A stretch of DNA of 64,000 nucleotides, taken from positions 10,111,001 through 10,175,000 of the forward strand of contig OZ024721.1 of assembly GCA_964016875.1 (NCBI GenBank), in the 5' to 3' direction. Made by a program: the position numbers and the translations under genes. Of this stretch, positions 10,236 through 21,153 are shown in pieces. This stretch comes from Fallopia convolvulus (Eukaryota > Streptophyta > Magnoliopsida > Caryophyllales > Polygonaceae). Numbering within the stretch: the first letter of the stretch is position 1; each line of letters begins with the position of its first letter. The notes below the pieces were generated by a model that had not been told where the DNA came from, ran no database searches, and was given only the letters and a program-made list of their open reading frames with translations.

Positions 10236-13200
10236 CTAAGGCTGGCGCTCACGAAAGGTGCCGCTGCCACTGCCGCGCTCGTGCACTGAATCCGGAAAGT
10301 GCCGGGTGGGCATCGGTGGGGGAGGCGGTGCGTCGGAATCTAGGATGCTGAGCACGTGCCTGAGATGATGCGCCATCGGATGCTCAGGCGGCATCTGTAG
10401 TAGCTGGCTCCGGATATATCCCGATGCGTGTTGTACCCTGTGCGGAAATAAAATCAAATCATATTAGTTTGTACACTCAAATATCAACTTAAACATACAA
10501 CTAAAAAAATATGTTCTTACCATCCTGTCAGAAACTACTGGTATCGGGTGAGGCACAGGAGGACGGGGGTCATCCTGGTGCGGCAAAGTCGGGTCGACGT
10601 ACACGTGAGATCGGGCCCTAAACCATGCCAAGTAGCCCTCCTCCACCTGCCATGCGTACTCGGCACGCTGTACATCCAACTCAATCAGGTGCTCCAAACG
10701 CTGCGCCCAGTGACGGTCCGCCGGATCATATGAAACAGTGTATGCGCGGTTCTGAATGGCCTCATGCCTCTCCACAAACATAGGTTGCACTGGTGGAGGA
10801 GGGATGGTCTGAATGCGGCTAAACTGGCGCAACGCCCTCTCTGGATGGTACGCCTCCTGTACCCTATCAAGTACCAGGACGCCCCTATAGCGAGACACCC
10901 GGTACGCGCCATCAAAATCCAGCTGGTTGCCCCACGGCGTCCAATGAATCTGCAAAGCGGAATACAAATCATCAATCGTCGCACTCACACTATGGAATGT
11001 ACGTCAGGTTGATTTCGAAGTCTAACCTCCTCTGCACGGATCGTGTCTAGAAGCCGGCGCAGCGCATCCAGCCTAGCCGCGTCTCGGCTGGGGGCCCGCT
11101 CACCAGGTTGTCGTGCGGCTGCAAGAGGGTCATCTAGCGTCTCCAAAGCCAACTCGATCCGACCCTGGGTGTGCTCGAAATAACTCATGATCCATGTCTG
11201 AAACAATACTCATAAGATATTGAATCCAATCAAATTCGAATAATGAAATATTTAGGTCGAAGCACGTACCCTAATAATAAGAGCGCAACCCCCGCATCCC
11301 CTAGCATCGGCGCGCGACGTCATGCCGAGCTCACGATACACCCCCGCCACTAAACCCGACCCCCAAGCATATCGACCAGTCCTCTCGTGGTCGAATAGGA
11401 ACCCCAATATCCACGTCTTGATACAATTCCCGGACTTGTCGATGAATAACGTCATCCCGAGAAAGTACCATAGAAACACAGTGGCAATGGTCGTTGGGGA
11501 TGCGGCTCGCCTGCCCCTAAACATGTCCGACAGAATAGATGAGATGGCGCGGTTCGGGGCCCGTGTCTTCCACACGTGTGCTGTCTGTGGATCGAGGCCG
11601 AGCAAATCCCCTAAACGAGCCTCGAGCTCCAACGGATCCATCTGGGGTACCAGAGCGTCTCCATCTATAGGCACCCTGAAAATGCGGTGCATGTCATGGA
11701 GGGTGATAGTAATCTCGCCCCACAGGAAGTGGAAGGTGTTGGTCTCTGGATACCAACGCTCCCGAAATGCAGAGATGAGAATGTGGTCTATCGCGTCAAA
11801 CTCCAGACCGGTGAGACCGCTCCGCTGTGCGAGGCCCCACCAAGAATCGGGGCCTCCATGCATATACCGTCGAAACGAGCGTAAAGTAGTCAAGTTCCTA
11901 GACCACACTCTAGTGACATGGAGATACTAAAAAGAGGAAAACAAGCGTGAGTTAGAAAAACTAAACATTGCTTTCGAAAATAATTAAGTACTCGTAGTTT
12001 GGAAAAGTTTACGTACGTCACGGTCGAGCCAAATCCTGCGAGCCACGTGTGTGGAATACGTCGTCAACAGGCTGCCGTCACTAGGACCTCCCGGTTCGCC
12101 CTCCGCAGCGGGAGGGTCCTCAAGAGCGGCCCCTGCTGCCGGTGCAGGGGGGGCGGGGGTACCTCCGCAGCGGGGGGAGGGGCAGGCACAGCTGCAACGG
12201 GAGGAGGGATGGGTGCTGCTGGAACGGGAGGAGGTATGTGGGATGATGGAACGAGAGGAGGGTTGGGTGCTGCTGGAACGGGAGGAGAGGGAGACGGAAA
12301 TGTGGATGTAAGCGGAGGAGCTGAGGGTCCCGCCACGGATGTAGTAGGATCGGTCGAAGAAGTAGGTGGAGGACTGGAAAAGACCGGTGGCGGTGGCGGG
12401 ACATGGGCTGTGGTGGGAGGTGAAATAGAGATGGTGGCCTCGGATATGTGGTAATCGTCAACCGACAAATCCTCCGCTGTACCCCCGGGAGCATCAAAAT
12501 GTACGTCCTGCTCCGTGAAGGGCAGGTCGTCCCCTGCGACGTCATTTGGCAAGTCGTCCTGCAGGATCTCCTCTGTAAAATCCACCTCCACCTCGACGGA
12601 GGGGTCTACATCTATCTCCGGTGCATGCAGCAACTCCGGATCACTAGCTATCCGCTGCTGCTCGGTAGGCGGCACTCTGGCAAGTAACGCATGTGCAATC
12701 TCGGCGCACGTGAGCTTGGGCGCCTCCTTTTTCCTCCTCTTATCGAGGAGGACGGCGCTCAAGCTAGTGTGTACGTCCTTTAGGCGACAAGTTGAAATTA
12801 AATTAGTAAGTTTTCTATTAATTTTTTTTTCCTTTTATTTAGAAATTCACCCTATGAATATGCATTCAACTAAGGAATTCGTCGTTTCTGTCGGAATTCA
12901 AATTCCGAACCAAAAACTCATTTATTATTACTAATTTTATTTCAGTTTTCATTACGTTTGTAATGAAAAATGAATAAAACAATAATTCAAACTCTAATTA
13001 TAACTGTAATTATTTTTTTTAAAGCAAGAATTCAACCTACGACTATGAATTCATATTAAGTACAAGTTCATAACTAATAATTCAAAATCTAAATATAACT
13101 CTAAATTAAGACAAATAAATTAAATAAAACAACTAACAACAACAACAAAAACTAAATAGAAATAGGAATTTTATTGTAAACAAATTATGACATTAAATAT

Positions 13201-13943
13201 CTTACTAAATAAGCGAAATTTATTTACTCAATATAACTCTAAATTAAGACAAATAAATTATGAAATTTTCTAACCTTAATTGCACATATTAGGACACTTT
13301 ACGAAATTATTAAAATCCCTTTTAATAAAATCCGCTCATGGTGCGGGAAACTACTCTACTTCATATTAATTACAAGTTCATAACTAATAATTCAAAATCT
13401 AAATATAACTCTAAATTAATACAAATAAATTAAATAAAACAACTAATAACAACAACAAAAACTAAATATAACTACGAATTTGAATAGTAAACAAATTATG
13501 AAATTAAATATCTTAATAAATAAGCGAAATTGATTTACGAAATATATTCAAATTGATTAACTCAATTATATAAACGAAATTTAATAGCTAAAATTCAATA
13601 CGAAATTTTACAAAATTTAAATAATATAAAATTTCGTAATGAATTTAAAACGTACCTCAGCCGTAAATGTCACTCGGGTGCGGATTCGACTACGAACCGG
13701 ATCGGCTCGGTGGACGATGGTGGCGACGGGCGCGGTGGGGACGGGCTCGGTGGCCGGTGGCGAGGCGCTGGCGACGCCCTCCGTGGTCGGTGGCGAGGCA
13801 CTGGCGACGCCCTCGGTGGCGACGGCCTCGGTGGCCGGTGGTTCCACCGGAACAGCCGCGGTGGAGGCGGGTTCGGTGGGGTCCGTCGCGACGGGCTCAG
13901 GTTCGGTCGATGGCGATGGGTTAGTGGCTCGATCGGTGGCCAT
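10236..13943 (-). CDS. Plant mobile domain (PMD, MAIN/MAIL1-like) protein carried by the MULE
   Basis: Proposed minus-strand exons: 13943-13653 (start MATDRATNPS, Pro/Thr-rich), about 12783-12013 (acidic, then a long proline-rich stretch), 11926-11270, 11197-11027, 10949-10521 and about 10437-10236. Exon 3 is the PMD core: FDAIDHILISAFRERWYPET, FHFLWGEITITLHDMHRIF, VPIDGDAL, VFLWYFLGMTLF. Exon 5 carries the usual late PMD parts (IHWTPWGNQLDFD, YHPERALRQFSRIQTIP). PMD proteins such as Arabidopsis MAIN and MAIL1 act in the nucleus in transposon silencing and gene expression, and PMDs are recurrent cargo of plant transposons. Exon 2 has an in-frame TGA near 12064, probably from CGA, and the phase of the last junction is unresolved, so this copy may be broken. 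It converges on the transposase gene and starts near the right terminus. Confidence 0.75.
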
Positions 13944-14336
13944 GGTTGTCGACGGGCTCGGGTTTTTTTTTGTTCGAGATCTGGTTTCCGCGAGATGGCG
14001 TTTCGGGGGGCTGAGGTTGACGACGATGGCGGCCTGCTCGCCTTTTTAACCCTAAAGACCCGCGAAACGGGCTTGCGCAGGGCCACATAAGCCCATTTCG
14101 CGCGGCCCAAATGCTGCAGCGGCTCCATTTGTTTTGAAACCCTAATTATGCGCGCAACGGGGTTTCGTGCGGCCCATTATGCGCGCAGGCCCATTTCGAG
14201 CAGCCCAAATTCATTTCCCGAGTCTATCTTCCAGTTTACGGTTTTGCCCTTTCCGCGCAACGCCATATCGCGCGAAATGGCGTTGCGCGGATATTCTGTG
14301 CGCTTTTAAAAAAAATCTGTGCGTATGTACCCCGCG
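13944..14336. repeat. MULE right subterminal zone and terminus
   Basis: The zone 14051-14215 repeats CGCGAAACGG, GCCCATTTCGCGC, CGCGCAACGG and GGCCCAAAT variants, mirroring the left end. Positions 14253-14290 form the terminal palindrome with one mismatch relative to the left copy, followed by an inverted match to aagcgcaca. The PMD leader and promoter must lie here; I see no clear TATA box. Confidence 0.8.
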
Positions 14337-14345
14337 AAAAAAGTA
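14337..14345. repeat. Candidate 9-bp target site duplication of the MULE, right copy
   Basis: The bases aaaaaagta match 4880-4888 and directly follow the right terminus. Confidence 0.6.
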
Positions 14346-17114
14346 TTATCGACTTGGTTGACGTGGGCAACATTCGATTAAGCTACCACGCAAAATCGTT
14401 AGTTGCAAATAAATTTGTCAAGATCATGTATTAACCAATGATATTGGGGTTCTATTTTGCATGATATTGGGTATTAAACTTCAGTTAAAACTTGACTAGG
14501 TAGGAGAATTTTGCTAGTTCATGGTCAAGTGAAGCTAATTTCTTACTATACTAGCCAGATCAAGCCCGTCCATTGGACGGGGCAAAATTTATATTTTAAT
14601 ATTTAAAATACATATATGTTTGTAAATATTTACAAAAATAATACAAATCACAATAAAACATAATTAATTTAATAAAAATCATCGAAATTTGAACTTTAAA
14701 AAAATTGTTTTGTGCAAACCTAATTACCATCCACAAAAAACCTTCATGTCTTACATTTTCACATTCACTCTCCCACATCTCAATTCGTGTTTCGATTCGA
14801 TTAATATTTTTTGCAATCTGAGGGTTGTCTTCTATTTTTCGCTTCATAGTGGATGAAATTGTGATGCGTTCATACAAAAATAAGACGTATATAGTGAGAA
14901 AGAAAAAGGTAGGAATTAAATTCCATATTATGTTTGGTTAGCTATAATGTCAACAGTTGTGTTGGAGGTTGTGTTTTGTATCTAATATCAAAGGTTCATA
15001 ATTTAATGTGTAATATCAAATGTTGATGTTTTATTAAGATAGACAATTATTGCGCAAATCCTCCAACTTTAAATAAAAGGATTTTAAATATTTCAAGACA
15101 TCAATAAAAAAAATATTTATTTGGTTTTGATGATATATAACTTCAAATGTTGTAAGATTATAGCTTTAGTGATTTGGATTAGTCTAGCAATGTTTTCAAA
15201 ATTTTACCATTAAGATTCACGATAGGGGTATAATAAATCTATTTAGTTTTTTTATGAATGATTTAGTCTATTATATATAGTCTTATTGTATCATTTGACA
15301 TTCTCTTAATATCCACCTATCTAAAATTGAATTTGATCCTTTAGCAAGTGTAGGCTAAATAAAAAGAGATTCATCTAAATTTTTTAATGCACTCTTGTAT
15401 CTAATAACATTGTATTGAATTAAAAAATATAGCAAAGTCATTTTGATTATTTGAAAGAATTTGGATCATCTTATAACAATATGTAATCAAATAGATTGGT
15501 GTATACTTAACAAAATCATATATTAGTTAACACATTAATTTACATTGTTTTGTGTGTTTTTTCAATAAAACTTAGCTCCTATGTTTAGTAAAAACTATAA
15601 TTTTTTTATAAATTAGTTATAGCAAAACGTTTTAACTATTTGAAATAAAAAATATGAGTCACATTATAACTAAATTAATCAAATGGATTGATGTATAATT
15701 AATTAATTATCAAAATCATATATCATTTTCATACACTTGTGTGCAACTATCAGCATAATAAAATTCTTATATATCTTCACATACTTATAATATCAAATCT
15801 AAATTGAATTTAGTATTTTGTATGGGGTCTTTTGATTGTGGTAAAAAAGTTATCCAAAGTGATTATTTGAAAACTGAACCTTAAACCTCCAATATAATTG
15901 TCATAGCTTGAACCATTGAGCCAAAATTTCATATTGACATATAATAAAATCAATATAATATGATTGAGATGTTTTTCATAAATTTAGTACATTTACCTAG
16001 TACATATCATTTTAATGTTGTAAATTTAAAAAATAAAAATTAAGGTGAATCTAAAATAATTTATTTTATTATATAATAGTGTAATATTGTAATTGACTAT
16101 ACATAATGGTGTCTAAAATATAATATACTAAAGATTAAAATAGTAAAAGTATTTCAATTATGCAACAAAATAACAATTGCCAAGAAAGGATGATATATAA
16201 TATATAATAGTATATACTAATTATAACTAAGCCTTAAAACTAAATGTGAATCAAATGATCTACCCTATTATGTAATAGTGTAATTGACAATACGACATAC
16301 TATATCAACGATTAAAAAACTAAGAGTGTGTTATCTAGCAAAAAAAATAGTTGTCAAGATTTGAACCATGATCTATAGGTAGTTTAAAAAATCCTTTACC
16401 ACTAAACTATGTAGAATTATTTTATTTATTTAAAAATGATAAGTATTCATAAAAATAAATATTACGTGTAATAAATATGGCAATGAATGTGGTTATGTAC
16501 ATAAATTTATCTATTTAGTACAAATTATATTAAAGATGAAAAAAATAATTAGAAATTATCATTAAGTGCATTAAATATGGCATGTACACAAAATTATATA
16601 TGTATTATAGATATTTTCAATTTACAATAAGAAGTACACACTAAACTTTCTTACTTTTTGTAGTTTTTTGCTGTGAGAATTATATTCCAACAAACTCATA
16701 ATTAGATATGCATAGCCAAAAATGAGTAAAATGCTTTACGGTTGTGTATGATTGTATGATCATGTATGGTGGCCAACATAACGGGTGTGTGGACTTTGAT
16801 TAAACAAAATGAAATGATAATAAACATATATATCCCATCAAAAAAAGGTTTGTTAACCGAATATTATCTGTGTGAACCGACTTAACTAGTTCCACACATT
16901 TAATTTAGGGAAAATTCTATTATAATCCCTTACCCAATAACCAATCAATAAGTGTCCGAATGATTTGGGTACTAATATTCGTCATATCAAGCATTTTATA
17001 AAACATACTCCTATTAGACAGATTTAGCAAATTTTTTTCAACGACAGATCCATCTTTGGTGATAAATTTTATGTACGTAAATTAGTCGGTAAAGCGTACG
17101 GACTAATACTGACC
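14346..17114. other. AT-rich intergenic spacer with SINE-like and palindromic debris
   Basis: No gene is recognised. A short near-palindrome CCCGTCCATTGGACGGG lies at 14565-14581. On the minus strand, 16340-16410 has SINE promoter-like boxes: TAGTTTAGTGGTAAAGG (A box) and GGTTCAAATC (B box), with no clear tail. The rest is low-complexity A/T sequence with many short ORFs that look like chance. Confidence 0.6.
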
Positions 17115-17227
17115 GGCTTGACCTAGTGGTAAGAAAAATGGTGAGACTTGGGGCCTGTTCGGCACACCCATATTATGCACTATAACATATTATTTTGTAA
17201 AAGAGATTTTTCAAACCAAACAAGGCA
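17115..17227. mobile_element. SINE head fragment followed by a small MITE-like unit
   Basis: 17115-17151 (TGACCTAGTGGTAAG) resembles a tRNA-type A box on the plus strand but lacks a B box. 17151-17227 begins GGGGCCTGTTCGGCAC and ends AAACCAAACAAGGCAC, imperfect inverted ends typical of small hAT-like MITEs. No TSD was confirmed. Confidence 0.35.
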
Positions 17228-17461
17228 CATAAAATCATGTAACACGTGCACAAAAAGTGGATTCCTTGTCTCCTAATTTATTGGTTGTTGTTTGGTCTAG
17301 ACTCTTCTTTTCAAAAATAATATCTTTTTGTGCATAATCCACCTTGCAACGAACATACTCTTGGTATTTCAGCCAAGTGTAGGGATAGAGACAAGGATTG
17401 AACCTGGAACCTCCCAACATCACCTCATACCTTTTACCACTAGGCCACCCCTTGTGGGTAG
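17228..17461 (-). mobile_element. tRNA-derived SINE
   Basis: Read on the minus strand it opens with GTGGCCTAGTGGTAAAAGG (RNA polymerase III A box) and, about 35 bases on, GGTTCAATCCTTG (B box), then an unrelated body of about 170 bases. The two boxes at this spacing define a tRNA-related SINE. The long ORF across it (17235-17477) is incidental. Confidence 0.75.
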
Positions 17462-17477
17462 ATTTAGCAACTTCCAC

Positions 17478-18334
17478 AATATAATATTAAGTAATTTTTT
17501 CCAGTGAAGATACTATTAAATACTTTTATTTTTGGTAAAGGAAATTGTTCATGATAGTCGAACCAGAAACCATGAGTATTACCCTTGAGGCTTAAATACT
17601 TTAATGGTACGTTTGGTTACAAGTTACCAGGGGGTTTTAGTCCACTTTGATAACATGATATGGAAATTTTTATTTGGGAACACCTCGAATATGTTTGTAT
17701 AGAGAAGTGTGGGAGGGATGATTTCACTATTTAAAATCTCACCCCTATATTGAGGAAATGAATCTATCAGGATGAGTTGCAAGTCTAATATTGTAATCAA
17801 TGAAGTGTCAAGCGATGATATGAAAATTTCAATTGATATATCACGACATCAGAATAGTATACGGTTGTTTGCTCTCTTTCCACGAGTTACAACCAAGCTA
17901 GTTTTAATTTCTAAACGTATATCCTCTCCTAAGCATGAAGAATTGAGGTGAACAAAAATGGCCAACATAACCATCAATCACGTGCACAAACAAGAACAAG
18001 AATATAGAGCTCCAACTTCATCCCTGAACAAGCAAGAACAATGTTGCAGATGTTTACATCCCTTTATTATTTCAAACGAACCCAAAAGAATACAAGAATT
18101 AATAAACATGAACAAATTACAGCACCAGCAACCTCTTTTGCTATATCATGAATCAAACCTAATGATTTCCACATACTACTACTCCACCTCTTACAAGTTA
18201 TAACCTTTCTTTTAACCTCCTCAACTATACCAACAACTACATTACATTAGACTCTTCTCAATATCAGCAATTTATATTACAACAACCAATTCAACCAATC
18301 CAAATATCACCAAATAAACAGGCAAACATCCTCA
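17478..18334. other. Spacer and 3' flank of the CCCH gene
   Basis: The right part, about 18060-18334, is the probable 3' UTR of the minus-strand zinc-finger gene; TTTATTATT on the plus strand at about 18062 would read AATAATAAA in the transcript, a possible poly(A) signal. The 81-codon plus-strand ORF at 17958-18203 has no recognisable features. Confidence 0.4.
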
Positions 18335-19927
18335 TCAGGCTACCATCTGCTCTTGTTCTATGTACATTTGATCAACCCAGGCCGAGTAAGGCCGCTCCTC
18401 CCTACCAGCCACCACAGAACCACCGTATCCAGCTGCCCTTGGATTCCCGCCTCTCTGACCGAATGAAGCTGATCTCCTCAGCTTGCTCAGATCACCCTCA
18501 TGAAGAGACCAATCCGCCTTCCCATCACCCGATCCCCAGCTTGGGGCGAAATTGGTAGCTCCATTCACATACCCACCGCCATTGCCGAGGGGTTTGTTAC
18601 CTCGATCAATGAAGCTATGGCTCCGCTTGGCGAAGGCGGCGGCTGCCCGAGAGTTGAGCATGGCAGCTGCAACCGATTTCGGCGAGCAATCGAGCTCGGT
18701 GGGGGACAGCTTCCGGGAAGGAGACGGATAGCTATTGCGAAGGTGATTTAGGTTTTGCCGAAGCTGAGGATCGGTCAATGGGGATAAAGCATTGGGCGAA
18801 TTCATCAGATTGGCGGATCCAAAGACACTGTCGAGGTTTGCGGGCGTCAAATCGCCGCCTAAGTTTCTTATTTGCGTTTCCAATCGGAACAATTCCATCT
18901 CCAAATCGAGGTCCCTGGCGTTGGAGCTCGACCGGAGGCGGCTTGCGCCTGGGAGTTGCAAGCTCGGCGGCGGGGTCCACTTCGGGGAAGACGGAGGAGG
19001 AGAGTTAGGCGAAGAAGGAGGCATGGAATCGATGGCGGATCCGGTTGAGGCGAAAACGGGCCGGAGCTCGTCTTTCCTGTGAGCGAAAAAGCAGACTTTT
19101 CGGTTACATCCGGTTTCGTCCTTGCAGAGGCGAGTTCGATATTGGGCCGGGTGGAGCCAAGATTCGAAGACGCCGTGTGCGTACTCGCAATCGTCGGATT
19201 TCCGGCAGCTTCCTTTCTTGAACTCCGGGCAGGGCACGCAGCTGTACTGGTGCTTGAGCGGGTCCCGGCGGCGGGCGTTCTCGCCGGGATGGGCGAACGG
19301 GCACTCCGTCCAGTCGTGCGTGTAGGCTCGCGAGCACGGCTTGATCTTGAAGCTGTACATACGGAACTCGTCGGAGCCGTAGATCCCGGTGTTTATGTCC
19401 GGCAGCGCCGCGCCGGTGTACGCCTTCGGCGACGCCGGCTCGGACTCGGAGGTTGTGGCGGTGGTCGAGGTGCCTTCGCCGCCGAGTAACGCCCGGAGGT
19501 TCTTGGAAACGGGAGATTTGGGGAAAAACGGGATCAGATCTGAAGGCCTGAGACCGTTAGAGTTGACGGTGTTAGGGTTTGCGGAGGCAGCGAGGAGGAT
19601 CTCGACGGCGGCGGGGGAGGAGTGAGATCCGCCGGATACGGCGAGGTGGAGGGCGGAGACGGAGTCAGATCCGGATGTGCGGTCGACGTCGGCGGCGGGG
19701 GAGGCGGCGAGGATGTACCGGAGGACGTTAACGCTGCCGTAAAGGGCGGCGATCATAAGAGGAGTTCGCTCCTCGAACGCCATCTTCCGAGATCCGACCC
19801 GGCGGCCGTACCATAGACCCGACCCGTTAACCGAAACGCCCGATTCGGCGGCGAATTTGAAGGCGGCTAGGTCATCGGCGGCGGCGAGATCGAGGAGATT
19901 TGGGTGAATCCGCCGGTCTTGTCCCAT
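18335..19927 (-). CDS. Ankyrin and tandem CCCH zinc-finger protein (plant RR-TZF family)
   Basis: A complete intronless frame of 530 residues. Two ankyrin repeats occupy about residues 51-75 (ERTPLMIAALYGSVNVLRYI) and 91-114 (SALHLAVSGG). The arginine-rich segment at about 188-222 (FKIKPCSRAYTHDWTECPF) precedes two CCCH fingers: C233-C241-C247-H251 (C-x7-C-x5-C-x3-H) and C268-C274-C279-H283 (C-x5-C-x4-C-x3-H). This order is diagnostic of the plant RR-TZF proteins (Arabidopsis TZF7-TZF11 class). Members shuttle between nucleus and cytoplasmic granules, bind AU-rich mRNA and act in salt, hormone and defence responses; this is family knowledge. The C-terminus (SAWVDQMYIEQEQMVA) matches the conserved tail. 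ATG 19927 is followed by MGQDRRIHPNLLDLAA. All metal ligands are present, so it looks functional. It is the only clear host gene here. The exact paralogue cannot be assigned without a search. Confidence 0.95.
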   Translation of the reverse strand: MGQDRRIHPNLLDLAAADDLAAFKFAAESGVSVNGSGLWYGRRVGSRKMAFEERTPLMIAALYGSVNVLRYILAASPAADVDRTSGSDSVSALHLAVSGGSHSSPAAVEILLAASANPNTVNSNGLRPSDLIPFFPKSPVSKNLRALLGGEGTSTTATTSESEPASPKAYTGAALPDINTGIYGSDEFRMYSFKIKPCSRAYTHDWTECPFAHPGENARRRDPLKHQYSCVPCPEFKKGSCRKSDDCEYAHGVFESWLHPAQYRTRLCKDETGCNRKVCFFAHRKDELRPVFASTGSAIDSMPPSSPNSPPPSSPKWTPPPSLQLPGASRLRSSSNARDLDLEMELFRLETQIRNLGGDLTPANLDSVFGSANLMNSPNALSPLTDPQLRQNLNHLRNSYPSPSRKLSPTELDCSPKSVAAAMLNSRAAAAFAKRSHSFIDRGNKPLGNGGGYVNGATNFAPSWGSGDGKADWSLHEGDLSKLRRSASFGQRGGNPRAAGYGGSVVAGREERPYSAWVDQMYIEQEQMVA

Positions 19928-20488
19928 GATTGGGGTGAATTAGGTTGAAATTGGAACGGGATTTCAGATTTGAGGAAGAAACGGAGAGCGGATTGAAACC
20001 GTTGTTTGACTGGGAAGTGAGGGAGGAGGAGTTAGTTATATAGGGAGGTGGGAGAAGCACACGCAAAGGATGAATCGCAGAAAGAGGAATTTTGGGGAAG
20101 AAAGGAGGAAAGTGTGAGTGAGGTGTTTTCTTGCATACATTATGTTTTTTGGGGTTGTTTTTGTATTTTTTATATTTTTTTGGGTGGAAAATGGTTTTTG
20201 TATTTTAGTGTAGGCTTCTTCCTGCTGCGTTCGTGTAGGTCTATTGGCTTCATTTTTTTTCTCCATCTCTTGCTTTTTCGGGGTCAAAGGGGCACCATAA
20301 CGCGTGTTCATGTCAGTTTATTTTATAATCATAAAATTTCGAATTTAATATTTTAATCATTGATAAATATTTTATTTTTTGATGATAGATTTGTGGTAAT
20401 TTTCGGATTCATGAACTAGTCGGTAAAGTCTAAGAATCATGTAAACTAGCTTATAACGACAGTCTCGATTTAATGAAATAAAAAATAA
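19928..20488 (-). promoter_or_regulatory. Promoter and 5' leader of the CCCH gene
   Basis: On the minus strand a TATA box CTATATAA lies at 20043-20036, about 110 bases before the ATG, implying a leader of roughly 80 bases rich in TC. Farther upstream the sequence becomes T-rich. No other cis element is convincing by eye. Confidence 0.6.
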
Positions 20489-21150
20489 GAGCATCCACAA
20501 TGGGACTATGCACCGGTGCATACCATCAGAAAAATTATAAAAAAAAAATTGAAAATTTGCATGTTCCAAGATGGCAGAGATTCATCACATGAACCTGAAA
20601 ATTGGAATTGATTTTGGGGTGCATAGGCCCGTGTTGTGCGTGTAGTGATTCAACAATTGTTTTTATATTTGTTTAGGGTATTATTTTAAATGCTCATTTG
20701 TTTAAATTACTAGTTTAGGAAATTTGGGAAACTTAAACGTAAATTTTTTTTTATCATAACTTATATTTTTTTTATCTTTCCATAGACACCAATATTGTAC
20801 ATATTTGACTATATTAATTTTAATAATATATTTTTTGGTTGTTTAGGGTATTTTTTGAGTTGTTTAATTATTCTTTTTAAACAATTGTATATAACTAAAT
20901 TATTTATTATTCAAATTATAGGTCATAGGCCTATAATGAAGGGTATATATATAATTTTTATCAGAGAAGGGGGTTTATTTGTAATTGTATATGGAGAGAA
21001 AAAAGTATTGAAAATGGAAAAAGTAGGAGTTTATGGGATACATGGATGTAGAAATAAATTGTAATAGGTGCATAACCGATGTGGCAGAAAGAGAAATAAA
21101 AAAAAAAAAGAGGTGCATGAAACTGTAGCAATGTATGGTTGTGGATGCTC
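20489..21150. mobile_element. PIF/Harbinger-like MITE
   Basis: The ends are GAGCATCCACAATGGG at 20489 and its inverted counterpart TTGTGGATGCTC ending at 21150. Three-base duplications taa lie at 20486-20488 and 21151-21153, the size and sequence class of Harbinger target sites. The interior is AT-rich and non-coding. Confidence 0.75.
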
Positions 21151-21153
21151 TAA

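Larger units (their letters stand above)
4889..14336. mobile_element. Large Mutator-like element (MULE) with transposase-OTU, SUMO-like and PMD genes
   Basis: The element has terminal inverted repeats (best seen at 4921-4974 and 14253-14306) built around a 38-bp palindrome, and a 9-bp candidate TSD. From left to right it carries a rightward transposase gene (5265-8531), a direct-repeat and hairpin zone (8577-9172), a rightward SUMO-like ORF (9392-9695), telomere-like arrays (9888-10058) and a leftward PMD gene (13943-10236). Transposase and PMD genes therefore converge, each with its 5' end near a terminus, the arrangement known for MuDR. GC content is well above the AT-rich flanks. Single frameshifts in two genes and one stop in the third suggest that this copy is recently dead. 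Confidence 0.85.

Noticed and set aside
12051..12545. Long overlapping ORFs rich in Gly/Glu or His/Pro/Leu
   Set aside because: They are alternate frames of the proline-rich exon of the PMD gene.
4255..14346. The MULE as two adjacent elements meeting at the 9058-9172 hairpin
   Set aside because: The hairpin words resemble the ends, but only the outer ends have matching inverted repeats and a flanking 9-bp repeat; I keep one element while noting that the alternative is not excluded.
17228..17461. A tRNA gene on the minus strand
   Set aside because: A and B boxes are present, but no cloverleaf with paired acceptor ends can be folded by eye; a SINE fits better.
19079..19489. 136-codon plus-strand ORF opposite the CCCH gene
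   Set aside because: It is the antisense shadow of a GC-rich, clearly conserved coding region.
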